DNA of 64,000 nt from Rhizopus arrhizus. Lineage: Eukaryota > Mucoromycota > Mucoromycetes > Mucorales > Rhizopodaceae. The notes below the pieces were generated by a model, which saw only the letters and a program-made list of their open reading frames with translations, was not told where the DNA came from and made no database searches. Positions 35,396-49,223 of this stretch are shown here, piece after piece. The stretch's first letter is position 1; every line of letters starts with the position of its first letter. The DNA lies in the NCBI GenBank assembly GCA_024220505.1, contig JAKZZE010000003.1, positions 1,178,001-1,242,000 of the forward strand, given 5' to 3'. Position numbers and translations under genes: made by a program.

Positions 35396-36401
35396 TACGG
35401 AGTTCCCAAATAATTGTTGTGCTTCTGTTAATAATCGATTTATAACAATAGTTATATTATGTGAAGTAGGCGGCAATTCATCCATGTCAAGGTATCCTGT
35501 TTGTGCATTCCATCTTTCGTGTAGGAATTCTACTATATATGATGGTCTACCATTTGTCTGGTTATTGGCTCCAATGCTTGTACTCGGTTTACTGCTTATT
35601 GTCTCTTGTCCATTTCGAGTGATTTCTAACTACAAACACAAAATATTAACAAAAATATGTATATCTTGGTAGGATACTTACAACATTTGAACCCAAAAAC
35701 GTATAATTGTTCATTCGACATAAACTACTCGCTGCCTTTTCATCTGCTACTGTAATAAGCACTTGCTCATTTTCATAAGCAACCTATTCATTAATAACAA
35801 TCAGAACAATGGGTCCCCTCTTTCAACTATTTTTCACTTTTTACTATTATTTTACATGAACTGGTTGCCAAGGTGTTTTTGATTTTCTCATTAAAAAGGT
35901 AAGCAATTTTTCTTCACTCCTTGGAGGATAACCTTTGACCTAGTCCCAGGGAAAAAAGAGTATTTTAGCTGAAGCCTTTGACCTTATCCTCCCTCCTAAA
36001 GAAAGAAAGCTACTTACAGTAACAGTGATCCCGTTTGAGTTGTCACTATGCAAAAAAGAAAAATGTTAGCAAGAAGGAATCACTATGCAAGAAAAAAGGG
36101 AAATTGCTTACGGCTTCATTTCAACATCTTCTTCAATAAATTCGTTACTAAACCGAGTATTAGAGCCACTTCCTCCTCCGCGTCCACGACGATTGTTTTT
36201 TGAAAAGGCTCTTCCGTTGCCTTGATTGGAAGGAGGGTTGTTATTGGTGGGTACATTGGTAGATGTGTTGATGGGTGCATTAGTAGGACCGAGTCGTGAC
36301 AAAATAGACGAAGAACCACTTGACTGGTCATTACGTCCTCTGTTACTATTGTTTCCTCGTCCTCCACCTCCTCTTCCTCTCCAGTGGGTATTGTTACTCA
36401 T
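34257..36401 (-). CDS. Mex67/NXF-type mRNA export factor, apparently without UBA-like C-domain
   Basis: Nuclear mRNA export receptor. Order seen: an Arg/Gly-rich N-terminus (HWRGRGGGGRGNNSNRGR); an RRM-like domain (NGITVTVKGYPPRSEEKLL); leucine-rich repeats (DLFPNLRNLSLQDNDIAEYR, QLQELVLSGNPIQ); and an NTF2-like domain that normally pairs with Mtr2/NXT1 (MLSKFFPLFDTDRKSLIDLY ... SFDRSFLVAPSTPGSR, GWSYVILSDSLIVRQFSC). The frame then ends at 34257 with no TAP-C/UBA-like nucleoporin-binding domain in sight; a small further exon cannot be excluded. About eight introns, one carrying a T52 run. It may be a divergent paralogue rather than the main Mex67. Confidence 0.82.
35341..35392. repeat. Poly(T) tract, 52 nt, intronic
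   Basis: The longest homopolymer in the window, inside an intron of the Mex67-like gene (A run on the coding strand). The poly-lysine open frame across it is an artefact. Confidence 0.9.
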
Positions 36402-38514
36402 TTTAATATTTTTTTTCGGGAAGAAGAAAAAAGAACTAAAAAATCTCAAAGTGCGTTTAAATGCTTTCTTATTCAAGCAGTCACGGCAAATTAACCTGCA
36501 GCACAAAGTTCTCTCAATTCATATTTTAAAGTAAACATTGACCAATTCTCCCTACAAAAAAAAAAAGAGTTCTTTGTATAGTTAAAGCACACAATTCAAG
36601 ATCAAAACAGAATGTAGATGCCCGAAGCTTGAATGCTGATTTCTTTTTGTGGTTAACATAACAGTAATAGCAATGGAGAAAATCAAGTAAAGATCTTGCT
36701 CTTTGAGTGCTTTTAAAAGATCATAATCCAAATATTAGCTATAATCAGATAAATAAACCCTTAAATCAGTTTAGCTTTGGATATTACTAAATTTCGTCAC
36801 ATTTGTTTTTAAGGTCAAGCGTCTGTGTATTTCTGCAAGTGATGTTTTTATTCAGGTGCCACTCGGAGATGTGCATCTTTGACTAATAATATACGAAAAT
36901 AATGAAAAAAAAAGCATATAAAAGCAGATAAAATTAGACGCTTGGCCAAGGGGTGTTTGTACGTCGACTATCGTTTCTATAGTTGGCTTTTTGAAAAGAC
37001 AAGTGGCGCTTGCGACTACTTTTTGTGACCAATATAAAGCAAACCTACTGCTTAATAGGAAAATGGTGTCAAAATAATAACAAATTAATTGTCCCTTTGT
37101 GTTTTTATTTGAGAAATGTTCATCTTTTTTTATATTACTCATAGGTTCATTAAATCAATTGGATTTACAATAATAATAAATGTTTGAGTGGTATAATCAA
37201 TTATTTCAAGAGAAATGTTTTGTCATTAGGGTATTCATCAAGAAGATGGTTCGAAATTAACACAAGATTCGGAGATACAGGGCATTTTAAGAAAATAATA
37301 CAAAGAAGAAATGGAATAACAATAGTCAAAAGTTAATTATTTCTTGTATTCACGTAGGCTTGTGTATAACATCAAGCTATCAATGACAATTCAGAGTAAT
37401 TGACGGGATAAAAAAATTCTTTGGATATATTGTACCACTTTAATAAATGGGCATGTTGCTTGCATGGATACAAAGATTTTGAAAGTAATATTCCCTATGA
37501 ATTAAATTTTAATGAATCACATACAATGAAGAAAATATCAAAGAGTGCAAAGAACAACAAGGAAATGCTAAATATACTGATTGATAGGAGGCTATATGTC
37601 ATTAAATTGAAGAAGAAAAATAGAAAAGAGAGTAGGAAAACTAAAGGGAATAAAAGAAGAAGTAATGAAAAAAAGTGAAGGAAAAAAGAAAAGAATGAGA
37701 GATGCGGTGAGTGCAGCCATAATAATCGGTGGTTTTGATTGCTCTCTACCACAATACAACGAGTAGAACTAGAAAAGCTCCAAGCTGAAAGAAAATTTCT
37801 ATTACTGTATTTGGTAACAATATGTTAATAAAAGCTGTATAGCAATGAAAAGGCACAGAGAAGGACTAATTAGCGTTTTGTGAGGAGAATTGAACAAAAG
37901 ACAAAGGCAGGAAGAGTCTCTGGTTGCCGTGATCGATGGGCACCACACGGCGATAGTAGTTATTTTAATATTTAATTCAAGAATATAACACATACTTTCT
38001 CTTAGACATACCATTCTTATGGTAAATTTTTTCTGAAGAGAACGAGCATTTGTTGCTATAGCTTTTGAGTTTGCAAAAGTTATAGAGCATTACAGCAGTG
38101 TGATGTTAACAGTTTGGAAAGCATACACAAAGTGGCCATGTTTGCCATAAATAATCAAGGGAAACTGGATGATTTCAAGAAAGAAAACAAGCTTTAATTT
38201 TCTTTGTTTATTATTGTATTAGGAGTGGCTTCCTTTTCATTATGGATTTAAACCCTTACAGCAAATTCCTTTTATTATTTCTTCTATTTACTTGAAATAC
38301 TCATTTACATAACTTTCCTCTTTGTACACTCCATCAATTTTCGTTCAGTATTTAATAATGAGATTTAAAAAATCATGATAAATGATACATTTTAACTATT
38401 CTCTTTTAAACATCCTTCTGTTCTTTTCTCAAGTTGGAGTCTATAAATAATCTGCTTGGCAACTTTCGAAGCAAAAAGGAAGTCATAAAACCAGTCACTT
38501 AGTCTTTCCTAAAG

Positions 38515-38550
<36 letters not shown>

Positions 38551-38582
38551 TTCACTTTAATCTTATTTCTTGATCAAAAAAT
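36402..38582. other. Intergenic, about 2.2 kb
   Basis: Upstream of both the Mex67-like gene and RRS1. Two weak open frames (36852-37142 minus; 37421-37678 plus) have no recognisable domain, and the plus one lacks an ATG and decays into Lys/Arg codons. An A32 run at 38515-38546 sits just before the RRS1 start. Nothing else supported. Confidence 0.6.
38515..38546. repeat. Poly(A) tract, 32 nt, at the RRS1 promoter
   Basis: Ends 36 bp before the RRS1 ATG. Poly(dA:dT) next to ribosome-biogenesis genes is commonly promoter-associated; a role here is inferred. Confidence 0.85.
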
Positions 38583-39438
38583 ATGGATGTCACAGAGATT
38601 TTAAAAAAGCAAGATGACAGCTTGTAAGTTTACTTTAGAATTATTAATACAACTTAGATTAACTGTATCTTCCTTATAATTGATCTTTGTAGAAAGGCCA
38701 TTACAGTTGAAAAGCCTGTGCCTCTTGAATTTGATTTGAATTTACTTACAACAACTGATATTTGCCCCTTTGATGAAAAAAGACTTCGGTATTTTTTATA
38801 AACTATAAATTGTGAAAAATTAAAATCTAATGTCATTTTTCAGTGACAAGAGTAAATTGAATGATTATTTGAAAGAATTAACTAGAGACAACACTCAATT
38901 GATTGTCAATGAATTATTCAAACTTCCTGTGACCAGTGCTGATACAGGTGTGTTGGCTACCCTTCCAGATAGAAAGACAATTATTCCTAGAGAAAAACCT
39001 TTACCTAAAGATAAACCACTTACACGCTGGGAGAAGTTTGCTAAAACTAAGGGCATCCTTAATAGAAAGAGAGATAGAATGGTATACAATGAAGAGACAG
39101 GTGAATATGAAGCTCGCTGGGGTTACAAGCCTAAGGATAAGGATCAATTATCTCAGGATTGGCTTATTCCTGTTCCAGATCATGGTGACCCTATGGAGGA
39201 TCAATATGAAAAGGCTCGTGAGGCCAAGAAAGCCAATGTGGATAAGAATAAGAAGCGCCAACGCCGAAACCAAGAAGAAACCACTGCTGCTACTATTGCT
39301 GGAAAGAAAGATATCAAGGAAATGAAAAAGAGTGAACTTCAAGCTGCTATCGCTGCATCAAAACAATCAACAGCTAGTTTAGGCAAATTTGATAAGCCAT
39401 TGAATGAAAAGAAGAAGCCTAAAAAGAAGAGCAAATAA
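38583..39438 (+). CDS. RRS1: Ribosome biogenesis regulator RRS1
   Basis: Nucleolar protein that with RPF2 brings the 5S RNP (5S rRNA, uL18, uL5) into pre-60S particles. The start at 38583 gives MDVTEILKKQDDSL. Two introns (near 38623-38692 and 38789-38842) join AITVEKPVPLEFDLNLLTTT and CPFDEKRLRDKSKLNDYLKE. The main exon carries the conserved core LPREKPLPKDKPL-like segment (seen as IPREKPLPKDKPLTRWEKFA), then KTKGILNRKRDRMVYNEETG and EARWGYKP. A Lys-rich tail ends KKPKKKSK. The uL18 gene, whose product this complex handles, is also in this window but 28 kb away. Confidence 0.94.
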
Positions 39439-39537
39439 ATTGTAAATACGAATTTCCAAAAGTATCCCCTCCCTTTCCTTTAATCTTATTTTCAAGTATA
39501 CATTAGATAAAAGACCAATTTTTTGTTATAGTTTTAT

Positions 39538-40862
39538 TTATAATTTTGTTGTATTATTTAAAGACACAACCAACTCTTCTTCTCTTTTTCTTTTTAATGA
39601 TGAAGGCTGCTGAGGGATAGGCAAGCCTTTTGCTCGACAGCATGATCGACAATACCAGGGATCAATCTCTTTTTCATAGTTTTGAATGGGCGGATTTTCA
39701 CATAATTGGTGCACACCGTTTTCACAAGATTCGCAAATGAATATATCATTTACATCCTCCACTATGTCTTCAATTCCACAGTGTATACAGATTGAACTTT
39801 CCTCTTGAGTGGGTTCTTCTTCAGGTGCATAGTCTTCTTCAAATGTATAATCCTCCCAAGTAATCTGATTAGCATCAGGTACTGTCTGTTGCCTCTCTTC
39901 TAATTCTTCTTGAAGAGGTGCAGTCAGCATTTCTGGATTACCGTAAAATAAATAAACTGGTTTATAATCAACCGAAAATTCGCTTTGTCCTTCTATGCCC
40001 TGAATATCTATTAACGCTTGTTCGCATGAGACCTTTTTACACATCACATTAGTTGATATATATCCCTAGATATCCTTCTTTTTCTATACCTTTTTTTCTT
40101 CTTCCGAGCTCAATATTCGCCATGATATTCCTTCAGATGATTCAATATAATCTCGAAGATATAAACACCAAGACCTATGGTCATATCTAACCATAAGAGC
40201 ACCCATCAAGTGATATTCTGCGTCGTCCAGATCACCACTCTCACTTTCAAACTTGGCCATATCGTGTGAAAAGCGATCCAGTCGAAGATCAAGCAATTGC
40301 TGTAAGATGCTACTCTCGGCAGATGTGTTGTGCTCAAAATAACTTTTGGTATCTTGTAAAATTTCATTAATTGGAATAAGTTTATTATGATAGTTGTAAG
40401 TGCATTTATGACTTAATAAGCTCGTTTTGCTCTGTCTTATTAACTCTACATTTCTCCTTGCCTTTTTTTTTAAAATAATAATAATAATAATAATAATTAG
40501 CACAAAATTCCCTCACATCCCTTTCAAGAATGGGATCGTGTATTTTTTTTTTATTTGTTTACTAATTCTGAAGCAAGCAAGAATCTCAAGCCGACAAGTT
40601 GACGTTCTTTTTTATAGTTGGCGCTATTCCAATCTTGTTGGTTCTCTATTTTGTAATAACCCCACTGCCACGGCTGCTCCTTTGATGCTGCTTGACAATA
40701 ATTTAAAAAGGCATTTAGATCATTTGTATGACCATATTGCCGCAGACCAGCTGCTATCAAAGCTAAAAGATCTATTTTATCGTTGTGAGGAATGGTATGC
40801 AACTGTAAAAGTATACGTGCAAGTAAAGTAACAGGCACATGGTTAATTTGTAAATTCTCCAT
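39538..40862 (-). CDS. PHD-finger protein, function unknown
   Basis: Nuclear chromatin-reader candidate. The start at 40862 gives MENLQINHVPVTLLARILLQ and a helical N-terminal region (DLLALIAAGLRQYGHTNDLN). A middle region holds ILQQLLDLRLDRFSHDMAKF. The last exon is Glu-rich, then has a PHD finger: CIHCGIEDIVEDVNDIFICE, CENGVHQLCENPP and WYCRSCC give the Cys4-His-Cys3 pattern. It ends in a basic Lys/Arg stretch (SSLKRKREEE). Two introns. The N-terminal part is not a domain I can name. The tail-to-tail neighbour is RRS1, with 99 bp between the stops. Confidence 0.7.
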
Positions 40863-42884
<2,022 letters not shown>

Positions 42885-44107
42885 TATCTTACATCTACTC
42901 TTTAAACGCTAAAAAATGTAAATAATAAAAAAAATGTACAAATTGTCATTCATTCTCAAAAGTTGCTGTAAAACCATTTAAATACTAATGATCATAATCA
43001 AATACGGCGATCATAGACTTTCTTTTAATCAAATATATTCGTACAGGTCTGATAAAGGTTTGTATTTATTTGATAAGACATAATTTGTTGCTTTAAATCG
43101 ATCCTATATTCATGAGTCCTTTTTCTTTACTATAAAAATCCCTTTTGAGTCATAAATGTCGAGATTACAAATATCTTTCAGTATTTTATTTCCATGTGTA
43201 TAATGCTGTTAATTTGTACAAAATCAGAATATATTTCTAAAAATTACTAATATGTCGTTCTTGAAACTAATTTTTTGTTTAACTTCCTGCGTCATGGTAT
43301 GTAGCTTTAAGTTGTTTATATAGCTTTCCTTAAAGAAATATCAATGTAAATAAAACCAAACATAGTACTTGCATATGAAAGATCCTTTATCACATTACTG
43401 TAACTAAAGGTAAACTGATCAGCTTTCAAAATCTTGTTCATAGTATTGACAATATCGTATTCATAGTATATACAGTTATGGGAGCCACTGATGTTTATAC
43501 TTCATGCACATATGAGCTTAACAAAAATGAACGCATAGCATGTGGTATATATCATAATCTATACTCCTATTCCGTATCAGGCGTCAAGAACAAAAACATC
43601 CCGTTCAAATTCTAAGGCATTACGAGCGTTGTTTAGTAATTTTCCTGTTAAAGGAAACTCGAAATGCCCAAATAAAGATCTAATATAAAACAAATGCTCT
43701 GTTATACTTTATATCTGCTTCAAAGTGAAATGTTGCTATTTGATCAAAACATATGTGCTGGATAATGACAATACTTTATATTGTAGAGTTTACTTAAATT
43801 AATCCTTATAATTTCTTTTGTACTGACAGTTATATGACTTACAACCGTGGCTAGATTGACCGATAAGATTGGTTGTTTGGTTGAAGTCATTATTTTAGTG
43901 TTGTTGAAAAGTATAGTCTTTACAAGCTTCATAATGCAGCTATGTAGCTCTTTTTTTGTGGATTTATCTTATAAAGTTTAGAAGCAAGCCCCTTTTGTAC
44001 AAAGGATAAAAATGGTAGAAGAAAGAAGAGTTTGTTTAAGTTCTGAAGACACAAGTCAGTGAGATTAAAATACACTATAACATAAGTAATATATGCCCTT
44101 CTCTTCT
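42885..44107. other. Intergenic with one exon-like fragment
   Basis: AT-rich. On the minus strand, 43577-43650 encodes a protein-like end (LFGHFEFPLTGKLLNNARNA, then LEFERDVFVLDA and a stop), and about 43840-43890 could be a first exon (MTSTKQPILSVNLATV with a GTAAGT donor). The two do not join in phase directly. No family recognised. The rest is featureless. Confidence 0.4.
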
Positions 44108-44554
44108 TTATTTTTGTGATTTGATAACCTTCTTATGGTAACGTAAGAATACAATAGGATGCTTATTGCTGCACTGAAGGTAATAAAGTTAAGCTATCAC
44201 ATAGTTTTTATCAGATTTACATAAAACGCTATAAATTACTCCAAGAATCTCAGAAAATAGTTCATATCGTTTTTCAATTTGAAAAGCAAAGTCAAACCAA
44301 TGGAATGATGTCTTGCCACACTTTATAAGCCCTTCAACTGTTATTCGTTAGAACAATAAATTACAATCCGAATTTTCTTGGGAAAATGCGTCAAAAACAT
44401 TGATCGTGAAACTTATATCAACAGATACCTTATGCAATATCGCAGGTTCACTACGTCTCTTCCGCAACAAGACTACTTCTAGTATTAGTGTTTCTAATTT
44501 TTGAAAATAATTGTCGTCCAATAATGCAACTAGTGAAACTTGTTTGGTATGCAT
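44108..44554 (-). CDS. Possible small gene with very short introns, unrecognised
   Basis: From the ATG at 44554 the frame reads MHTKQVSLVALLDDNYFQKL, ETLILEVVLLRKRRSEPAIL and on to QENSD. A 27-nt GT-AG candidate intron with a CTAAC branch-like site then links to FEGLIKCGKTSFHWFDFAFQ and IEKRYELFSEILGVIYSVLC. A second 27-nt candidate leads to CSNKHPIVFLRYHKKVIKSQ and a stop at 44108. Other introns here are 44 nt or longer, so these would be exceptional. Alternatives: a normal intron with a weak GTTTCA donor and a stop at 44189, or a decayed gene. No domain recognised. Confidence 0.33.
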
Positions 44555-44765
44555 TTAAAATTAATTATTCCGAGAAGAGAAATTTAGAAAGAATAACATT
44601 ACGTATTCGAGCGCAAAAGCTTGCAAAAGCAAACCTTTAAAAAAGAAACTTAATCTAATAAACAGAATCAGATTTTTTTTTTTCTCTTTGATTAGAAGAC
44701 GCAATGACATAGGGGAAGCTATTTATTATTTTGTAGATGTTAATAAAAAGCACAAAGTTCTTGAC

Positions 44766-46451
44766 TTATTTCTTGTTATTTTTAAATTTTTTAACCATTC
44801 TTTCAATATTATCTAAGCCCTTTTTTACTTCTTCCATAGGTGGACCAAAACTAAGTCTTACAAAGTGATGGCATGGCGATTCAAATAATTCTCGGCGATG
44901 TGAAGGCTAATAACATGGTTTCATTACATTTTTTTTTTTTTCTTCTGTTGATAAAACTTACATTCACGTCAAAGAAAATACCAGGAACAACAATACTATA
45001 TCATTTAATAAAAATTTAATATGAGATAAGAGTATAATACACAATACTTGCCAACTTACACTTTTTCCTTGAGACATTCTTCAAAAAAGCACAGGCCAGA
45101 ATTAATAGGTTCAGGCAAACCAGATACATCAAGCCAAATATAAAACGTAGCATTTGGAGGTACCTGCACTTTCAAACCCATGTTTTCCAATCTTTGAAGG
45201 GTATAGTCTCGCTTCTTTTTGAAATGTCTTTGAAGGGCTTTTGCTTCATTTTTGTAAACCTCTGGTTCCAAGAAAGGTATAGCAGCGTATTGAAGAGGGT
45301 GGTTAGCACCTCCTTCAAGGTAGGAACCGGCACTTTCCATGGAAGAAATGACTGTCTTAGGACCAACAACCCAACCGACACGCCAACCAGGCATCTAAAT
45401 AACAAGCTGTTAGCGATAGGAATACGAGCTCTTTCCTTTCTTTACTTCACCCTATAATTCTTTGTTAAGCCATCTATGATGATAATAGGGTCGTCATTAA
45501 CATCATCCACGAACTCTGAAATGCTCACTGTCTTTCCTTCTTCTCTGTCATAAATATAAGCAGAGTAAAATTCATCCATGATCATAGTTGTATGTCCTTT
45601 TCTAGCAAGATGAACCAACATTTCTAATTCTTCATCCTGGATCACTTGGCCTGTAGGGTTTCGAGGATTGGATGCGACAATGACGCCCAAGCCTCTACCG
45701 GCAATCTCTTTTTTAAGAATATCTGGTTCGATATGATAACGCGTTTCTTCTTCCAATGTAGTTGGGATGGGTACAAAGCGTTTAAAGACAGAAAGCATTT
45801 GTTCATAAGCTGTGTATTCTGGCAAAAAATAACCAACATTAACATCGCCAATGGTAGACCCTAAACGACTCAGACCAGCTCGACCGCCGGGAACAATGCA
45901 TACATTATCTTCTGTATATTTAGATGTCTTTTCTTTTCTGTATATTTCGTTGTAAAGATTGGCCACTGCTTTTTTTAGTGGCGTTATGCCACTGGTAGAG
46001 GCATATTCGTAGGCTTCCTCAGAGATTTCAATTTGATGAGGTCTTTCCTTACATCCATCAATATGACCCACTTGTAAACAAAGTGAATAAAAAATATGGC
46101 CCCTTCCCCCTCTTTTTTTCTGAAAGCTTGTTACCTTCAGGAGCACCTTGGCCAAAGTTAGACCATTCTTTATCATCAGACGTATAACCATTTTTCTTTG
46201 CTCTATCCATGACATAAATGACACCCGTAGAGCCAGGATGAGTAATACCGTGAATATCACCCTTTTTCTTGGCAACTTCACCACGGTTTTCCATACCCGG
46301 GTAACTTCTTAATGTTTGGTGTGCTTCAGATTGTTTCTCTGATAGTCTTTTTAAACGAATTTAATATGAATGCTTGGGAGATAAATGTTTGTACTAACAT
46401 TTCATTAATTATTTTCTTAGTAATATCTTTAATGCTCTGATATTTAGCCAT
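44766..46451 (-). CDS. PLP-dependent class I/II aminotransferase
   Basis: Fold-type I pyridoxal-phosphate enzyme. The start at 46451 gives MAKYQSIKDITKKIINE, spliced to ILSEKQSEAHQTLRSYPGME. Landmarks: NFGQGAPE; the cofactor-binding block VIVASNPRNPTGQVIQDEEL; MIMDEFYSAYIY; the Schiff-base Lys in DGLTKNYR, spliced to MPGWRVGWVVGPK; and the substrate-carboxylate Arg in FVRLSFGPPMEEV near the C-terminus. At least five introns. All catalytic positions are present. The substrate (aspartate, aromatic amino acids, kynurenine, alanine) cannot be set from motifs alone. No N-terminal targeting signal is obvious, so it is probably cytosolic. Confidence 0.85.
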
Positions 46452-47272
46452 AATGTCTTTTTTTGTTAAATGATAAAAAAAAAAAAAGTAAAGAGCTAAG
46501 GCCTGTTTGAAAGGGTATATAAATGGTGTCACAATTCTGTTATTGTCACATAATCATGACTTGATCTGTACGTAATGCCAAGCTGGATGTGAAGGGGTAA
46601 TAGTTGCTCACTCAATCACTGAGATTTAAAAAAAAAGCACTGTGATTTTTGGATAGAGAAGGAGCAAGAACAAAAAAGTACTTTTTTTATTCACATCTTA
46701 TGTTAGTGTATGGAGCATGCGTTATTTGGAATTCAGTAAGTCTAAAACCCCTTTTTTCAGCTATCATTTTAAGTGTAACATAAGGTGAATGTCTTGTTTC
46801 TTTTTAATGAGAAATGAATACAATATTTATCTGAATTGATTTTAAATATGGATATGATACAAGAGTAAAAAAAAAAAAAGAAGCTATATTTCATTGTTTT
46901 TTTTATTAGCAAAAGGTCTTCAATTAAAAAAAGAAGTGAATTGTTGCTTTGTTTCCTTAGTGTAACGTTGAGTTTGATTTTATTTGCAAGTAAATTGTTT
47001 GATGGAAAAAGATCAATACAGTAAGCGTTCTTGCTCTGTTCCAATACAATTGATAAACCAGCCTATGTGATCTTCCCCTTTCTTTGATAATTTTAAATTG
47101 TTCTGCTTTAATGAATTTCACATTGGCTCACAGCAAAAAAGTATTTTGCACGACAAATGGTTAAAAATAGCAAGCATTTTTTTTTGTTTCCACCCCTCGT
47201 TTTTCCTCCTCTTTTTTTGTTATTATTTTTTTTTGCATTTTCATATTTCTCTCTTTCTTTTTTCATTGATAT
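46452..47272. other. Intergenic between divergent aminotransferase and Zds1-like genes
   Basis: About 820 bp, AT-rich with T tracts close to the Zds1-like start. Small open frames (46769-47044 minus, 47098-47304 plus) show no domain or conserved-looking pattern. Confidence 0.6.
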
Positions 47273-48997
47273 ATGCTTTCAACTTCAAACCTATCTTTAC
47301 CTGAAATTCATATTCCTAGTCTTGGTGACTGGGATGACATTGTAAAAACAGATGAAGATAGTCAACAAAAGTCAAAGTTAACTCGAGCTCACTCACTACA
47401 AAGAAACTTAAGCCAAAAAACAGAGGAAGGCGATTTACGAAAAGAAGTCATTAATATTTCAACTTCGGATCCATCTCACTTGTTTTGGTAAAAAAAAAAA
47501 AAGCACAGATCACTAAAAAAAAAGACATAACTGAAAGAAAGGAGGCAATAGGGTACCTGCTTCACAACATCCAGAAATTGCGCCAGCAGAATTTGAAAGG
47601 TATGTTGACGCACTTGGTTTTATGGTTCGAAAAAAGAGTGTGAAGAGAAGACAATCTGTATTGTCTGTTTATTTCACTGCGAACGATCAACCAAAACTGA
47701 CCGAAGACGAATACAAAGAAAAAGCAGCAAGTGACGAAGAAAAAGATGAAAAGGAAGAAATGAATCGAAAGCGCATTTTACGTAGAAGTGTTAGTTTATA
47801 TTTACCCAATGCTAATGGTAAGATAAGTTGATACACTGCATATACATATATTGAACAATTTTTCTTGCAGAAACGCATGCTATACCTGATTTTTTAGTGT
47901 TTGACCGAAATTCTTCTCCACTTGATCAATCACAAGCAATAGTACCTAAAGCAGATAGACGGGCACTACATAGAAGAGGAGCACGCACCAATTTCAAAAA
48001 GAATGCGAGTACAGTACAGAGACCACCATTGACGAGTCGTAAGAGTGAATCAGATTCTTATTCGTTATCTCCTGAAGGTGTGACACTGGTAGATGAATGT
48101 GCAGTAGCAAATCAGGAGGAAGAACAGGAACAGATTGCGATTGAGACAAAGGAAGAGGTCAAAGAATTGGGCATAGCGAAGAGGGAAAGTGAGCCCAAGA
48201 TGACAAGATCAGTTAGTAGTAGTAGTAGTAGAAGATCAGCCTGGTCATGGTCATTTTGGTCAGAAGAAAAATCAAAAAAGAATAAAGTGGATCCAATAGA
48301 ACCAAATGAAATGAAGCGAACATCTAAATCAACTGATATACCAAGTAGAAGATTTACTTTATCTTCTTTATTCTCTAGAAAATCAAAAACAAACAACTCA
48401 ACTAATAATAACAATCAACTTCTGCAGCATCAAAATATCATAGAAGAAAAAGATGGACCATCCGTGCCTAAAGATTTCCAGTTAAATAGAATGTACATGA
48501 CAAGATTACCATTGCATGTAGAGAGGGCAATCTATAAACTATCTCACGTTAAATTAGCAAACCCACGTAGACCACTTAAAGAACAAGTGTTAATATCCAA
48601 TCTTATGTTTTGGTATCTATCCGTCATATCCACCACAGAACAAAAGCCAATTCAATCACTTAAGCTGATGGGTAAAAAGAAGAGACAAAGTAAAAAGAGA
48701 GTGAAATCAAGTACCAAAGGTAATGCGACACTCTTATCAAATAATTCTTTGCGTCATCATCAATCCACTGGATTTGTTGTGCCTGAAAATTATTTAAATC
48801 CCAAACAGCAACAACAACAGCAACAACAATCAAAGAAAAAGGGCCAAATAAAACAATTGGATAGTTCATCTGATGATGACGATGATGATGACGATAGCAT
48901 TAGTAGTGATAGTAGTGATGACGATGATATTCATTTAAATCGACAAAAGAGAAAAGATGATGATTTACCTTTAGCGATGTATAAAATAAAAAAGTAG
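47273..48997 (+). CDS. Zds1/Zds2-like polarity and PP2A regulator
   Basis: Zds proteins control the PP2A regulatory subunit Cdc55 and cell-cycle entry in yeast. Exon 1 begins MLSTSNLSLPEIHIPSLGDW. Exon 2 has EIAPAEFERYVDALGFM and Lys/Arg-rich text. A long third exon is Ser-rich and disordered up to about 48480, where the conserved C-terminal domain appears: LPLHVERAIYKLSHVKLANP, RRPLKEQVLISNLMFWYLSV. A tail has a Gln run, an Asp-rich block (about 48868-48935) and basic ends. The whole is shorter than yeast Zds1, which is usual for basal fungi. The call rests on the C-terminal domain. Confidence 0.75.
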
Positions 48998-49223
48998 AAA
49001 GGAAAGAAAGAAAGAGAAAAAAAAACAAAAAAAGAGATTATTTTATTTCTTATAAATCATATTCCCTTCAAGTTGAAACAATGTTCAATGCTATTATCGT
49101 CACACAACATTGTGGTGTAACTTGATTATTGTTGAAACATAAATAAACAAATAAAAGAGAAAAAGAGGGATTAATCGTTTTTCTCCTTTTTCTTCTTTTT
49201 CTTTCAATCTTTCTTACATTAAC

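Noticed and set aside
35285..35485. Poly-lysine open frame in the Mex67-like gene
   Set aside because: It is translation of the intronic A52 run (coding strand), not protein sequence.
36852..37142. 96-codon minus-strand open frame in the gap before RRS1
   Set aside because: Has no recognisable domain, and hydrophobic ends are typical of chance frames in AT-rich DNA; too weak to call.
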